Positions 61,499 to 64,000 of a stretch of DNA of 64,000 nucleotides are shown in pieces. A program made the position numbers and the translations under genes. Position 1 is the stretch's first letter. Every line of letters starts with the position of its first letter. Origin of the DNA: Paenibacillus planticolens (lineage in GTDB: Bacteria > Bacillota > Bacilli > Paenibacillales > NBRC-103111); NCBI RefSeq assembly GCF_013141725.1, contig NZ_WHNZ01000048.1, forward strand, positions 1 through 64,000. The letters run 5' to 3'. The notes under the pieces were generated by a model, which made no database searches, had not been told where the DNA came from, and saw nothing but the letters and a program-made list of their open reading frames with translations.

Positions 61499-62851
61499 TT
61501 ATCCAATCATAATTTTACCTTCCGGGTGACGGTAACGCTCTTTCTCCGGCAGCGGAATCAAAATGTAGGCGAGCGTGACAGGTCCAAGCCGTCCAACGAA
61601 CATGAGAATGGCCAGAAACACTTTGCCGAATTCCGTCAGCTGCGACGTTAATCCTAACGACATCCCCGCGGTGGCATAGGCCGAGGTGACCTCAAACAAT
61701 ACGCCAAGGAACGAGAATCTCTCCGTTATGGTGAGGATGATGGTTGAGATGACGATTAAAGAGAAGGACAGCAGCGTAAATGTAATTGCCTTATAAATGC
61801 GATCTTTTGAAATACGCCGGCGGAACAGCACGATTTCTTCATTGCCCCGCATCATGGCCAGAACCGCGCCGACGAGAATGACGAAAGTCGTCACCTTGAT
61901 GCCTCCGCCGGAGGAACCGGGCGAGGCCCCGATAAACATCAGGATAATGATAAAAAACTGTGTCGCCTGCCGCATCGAAGGAATATCGATGGTATTGATG
62001 CCTGCTGAACGGGAGGACACCGACTGCAGCAGCGAGCTGAGCAGCTTGCCCACGGGGGAGAGCGGCTGCAGCGTATGCGTGTTGGTGAATTCGAATATCA
62101 GGATGACCAGGGCGCCAACGAAAATTAATGCCGCGGACGCGCTGAGTACGACCTTACTGTGCAGCGTTAGTTTTTTATTCTTGGGAAAGGTCAGCAAGTC
62201 GGAGATTACGATAAATCCAATCCCGCCGAGAATGACCAGCAGCATGGAGACAATGTTCACGAACGGATCCTCGACATAATGCATCAGAGAGCCCGGCCGG
62301 TCAGAGAACCCACCGAACAGATCGAATCCGGCATTGTTGAAAATAGAGATGCTGTGAAAGATGCCGAAGTACACAGCCTGACCGATTGGCAGCTCAAACG
62401 ACCAACGGATGGTAAATAGCACCGCGCCCGCCAATTCTATGTAGAGCGCATAGATGAGCACTTTGCGGACAAGCCGGACGATCCCTTCCGTAGACTCATG
62501 GTTCATCGCTTCCTGCAGAACAAGACGCTCCTGAAAAGAGATCCGTCTGCGCAGGACTAACGCAATAAGCGTGGACATGGTCATAAAGCCAAGACCGCCG
62601 ATTTGGACAAGCAGAATGAGTACAATTTCCCCAAAAGTGGATAAATGCGCGCCTGTATTGATAACAGAAAGTCCGGTTACGCAGGTGGCTGAGGTCGCCA
62701 TAAAAAGAGCGTCGATCCATGTCATCTTACCTTCGCCTGAGACGGAGATGGGCAGCGACAGCAGGAGTGACCCCGTCACGATCATCAAAATAAATCCAAG
62801 TGCCAAAACTTGAGGCGGACTTAAGCGAAATCTTCTAATCTTATTTAACAT
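61499..62851 (-). CDS. ktrB: Ktr-type potassium uptake protein, membrane subunit
   Basis: A 450-residue TrkH/KtrB-family channel-like subunit for potassium uptake, which normally works with a cytoplasmic RCK-domain subunit (KtrA, not in this window). The four selectivity-filter loops are visible: SATCVTGLS, NNAGFDLFG, SSRSAGINT and YATAGMSLGL, each with its key Gly; ASPGSSGGGIKVTTF is the flexible gate loop in the third repeat. ATG 62851 follows GGAG by 9 nt; the frame is open 12 codons further. Ktr systems in Firmicutes are commonly controlled by cyclic-di-AMP. Confidence 0.93.
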   Translation of the reverse strand: MLNKIRRFRLSPPQVLALGFILMIVTGSLLLSLPISVSGEGKMTWIDALFMATSATCVTGLSVINTGAHLSTFGEIVLILLVQIGGLGFMTMSTLIALVLRRRISFQERLVLQEAMNHESTEGIVRLVRKVLIYALYIELAGAVLFTIRWSFELPIGQAVYFGIFHSISIFNNAGFDLFGGFSDRPGSLMHYVEDPFVNIVSMLLVILGGIGFIVISDLLTFPKNKKLTLHSKVVLSASAALIFVGALVILIFEFTNTHTLQPLSPVGKLLSSLLQSVSSRSAGINTIDIPSMRQATQFFIIILMFIGASPGSSGGGIKVTTFVILVGAVLAMMRGNEEIVLFRRRISKDRIYKAITFTLLSFSLIVISTIILTITERFSFLGVLFEVTSAYATAGMSLGLTSQLTEFGKVFLAILMFVGRLGPVTLAYILIPLPEKERYRHPEGKIMIG

Positions 62852-63071
62852 TTCGGGCAGCTCCGTACACAATTGAGTTTTCGACAATTGTATAATCTGG
62901 CAGATGTATTGTAAAGAGCGGTCTTTTGCTCGGAGCTCTTTGCCTCTAAAATAGCTCTCTGTGCCTAAATATTATTTTGTATAGGCAGGAATAGGTACGA
63001 TCTTAATAGAAACATGTCAATGGGTATCTTAAAGCTTAAGTAAAGCCCCTCACCGGGAGGTAGTTTTGGCA

Positions 63072-64000
63072 ATGATGTTAAATGAATCTTTATTTATACA
63101 AACTTTTAAACACGCTCCGATTGGGATGGTTATCACGGCAGCGGACGGACGCTTTCTCAAAGCGAATCCGGCCATCTGTTCGATCTTGGGATATTCGGAG
63201 TCGGAACTATACACACTCACCTTTCAGGAGATCACTCATCCGGAGGATCTTGGGTTCGAATTGCATTTCATGACCGAACTGCTTGCGCACAAGCGGGATT
63301 CCTGCCAAATGGAAAAAAGGTACTATCATAAAGACGGACATATCATATGGTCCAAACAGGTTGTTTCCCTGTTCGATGATGAGGAAAGTCATTTCTTCAT
63401 CTACCAAATTATGGATATAACTATTCACAAGCATGACGAAGCCGAATTGCGAGAGAAAGAACATCTTTGCCATGAAAAGAATCTTCCATACCGTTTAAAT
63501 ATGAATACAAATTTAGATGAAATCCAAGAGCTGTACCGGATTATTTTGGATAACGCGCTGGATATCATTACGATAGCATCGCCGGAAGGCGTAACGCGTC
63601 ATATTTCGCCCGCCGTTCGGAATCTGCTTGGCTATGAAGTAGAGGAACTCATCGGCAATAGAATGATTGAATTATGGCATCCGGATGATAGGCTTGCTGT
63701 AGATCAGCGTTGTATCCTAGAAAATTCGGATAACGATATGTTCATGTGCCGCGTTCGGCATAAACAAGGCCACTATGTCTGGCTGGAGACGACCGTCAAT
63801 CTGATTCGCAACGAAGAAGGCGGCGTAGTAAAAATAGTGGCCGTCGGCAGAGATATTACGAAGCGCAAGCAAGCCGAAGACGAGCTGTGGGCAACCAAAG
63901 AAAGACTTGAATCCTTCATCAAAAACAATGGGGACGCCATTTGGGTTATTGACCGTGACGAAAAGGTGCTGGAATCTAATGCCGCCTTCGAGAAGCTTTT
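63072..64000 (+). CDS. Multi-PAS-domain sensor protein, 5' part (truncated by the window end)
   Basis: The open frame runs off the window after 309 codons. Three PAS units are visible: residues 8-120 (FKHAPIGMVITAADGRFLKAN, then YYHKDGHIIWSKQVVSLF), about 150-270 (DIITIASPEGVTRHISPAV, then RHKQGHYVWLETTVNLI and AVGRDITKRKQAEDEL) and the start of a third (DAIWVIDRDEKVLESNA). No membrane segment occurs before the first PAS, so it is probably cytoplasmic. The output domain is out of view; a histidine kinase or a GGDEF/EAL protein are both possible. GGGAGGT lies 10 nt before the ATG. The 220-bp gap upstream (62852-63071) shows no clear promoter or riboswitch. Confidence 0.88.
   Translation, partial: MMLNESLFIQTFKHAPIGMVITAADGRFLKANPAICSILGYSESELYTLTFQEITHPEDLGFELHFMTELLAHKRDSCQMEKRYYHKDGHIIWSKQVVSLFDDEESHFFIYQIMDITIHKHDEAELREKEHLCHEKNLPYRLNMNTNLDEIQELYRIILDNALDIITIASPEGVTRHISPAVRNLLGYEVEELIGNRMIELWHPDDRLAVDQRCILENSDNDMFMCRVRHKQGHYVWLETTVNLIRNEEGGVVKIVAVGRDITKRKQAEDELWATKERLESFIKNNGDAIWVIDRDEKVLESNAAFEKL

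Noticed and set aside
63030..63071. Resemblance to a cyclic-di-GMP riboswitch before the PAS gene
   Set aside because: Only AAAGCC and GGGAGGTAG segments are similar; the conserved GACGCAAAGCC core and the GNRA tetraloop stem are missing.

Overview
The window looks like a chromosomal segment of a Gram-positive, endospore-forming bacterium of the Paenibacillaceae (Paenibacillus or a close relative). The grounds are the gene repertoire (BceRS-BceAB type module, SLH-domain protein, SleB-like hydrolase, YneF, LytR-CpsA-Psr protein, ECF41 sigma factor, KtrB), strong AGGAGG-type ribosome binding sites with some GTG/TTG starts, and U-rich intrinsic terminators. No rRNA, tRNA, CRISPR array, phage or recognisable insertion sequence was seen. 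Most genes are housekeeping, many on the minus strand.

Layout: 0-4.6 kb, a rodA/ftsW gene, a purine permease under a guanine-type purine riboswitch, and guaA. 4.7-9.3 kb, a minus-strand operon moxR, DUF58, transglutaminase (TgpA-like). 9.3-13 kb, a polysaccharide deacetylase, a Bcp peroxiredoxin and an SLH protein. 13.2-17.7 kb, a two-component system with an ABC transporter of the Bce type and a 10-bp-arm palindrome before the transporter genes. 17.7-20 kb, an oxidoreductase and an ECF41 sigma factor behind a near-consensus ECF41 promoter. 20.1-22.7 kb, a DUF990-type ABC exporter. 22.9-31.3 kb, LCP protein, hemL and the large glutamate synthase subunit. 31.4-41.5 kb, a 41-residue protein, helD, a kdgK-eda-VOC/DinB operon, an inositol monophosphatase, fabI and uvsE. 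41.2-52 kb, ddl, an amidase-domain protein, aconitase, a SleB-like hydrolase, a cation diffusion facilitator, an IclR regulator, a membrane-anchored hydrolase and a dGTPase. 52.3-58.5 kb, folE with a TetR regulator, yneF, and a tight operon DUF402-sipS-queG-ogt-HD-GYP. 60-64 kb, an MFS transporter, ktrB and the start of a PAS sensor protein.

The most unusual content is non-coding. Five intergenic elements of about 180 bp (10.9, 24.0, 31.7, 58.8 and 59.7 kb), plus a diverged sixth at 40.9 kb, share one architecture: two direct copies of a short tag about 50 bp apart, a 68-71 bp centre, then two inverted copies again about 50 bp apart. The geometry is nearly constant, but the tag sequence is swapped between copies (GGAACTA, GGACTC, GGACAC, and GTTGTAC in the diverged copy), and the arms keep complementarity when bases change. 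One copy runs into helD and appears to supply its last codons. Two copies flank a G-rich 9-bp minisatellite. A separate 13-bp tandem array precedes hemL. I do not recognise this repeat family.

Other regulatory structures: the gltB start appears to use a Shine-Dalgarno sequence carried over a hairpin and overlapping a four-codon upstream ORF; a strong promoter at 34.3 kb fires into a terminator with no gene between them (candidate small RNA); and a CcpA-type cre lies inside the promoter of the hydrolase gene at 49.5 kb.
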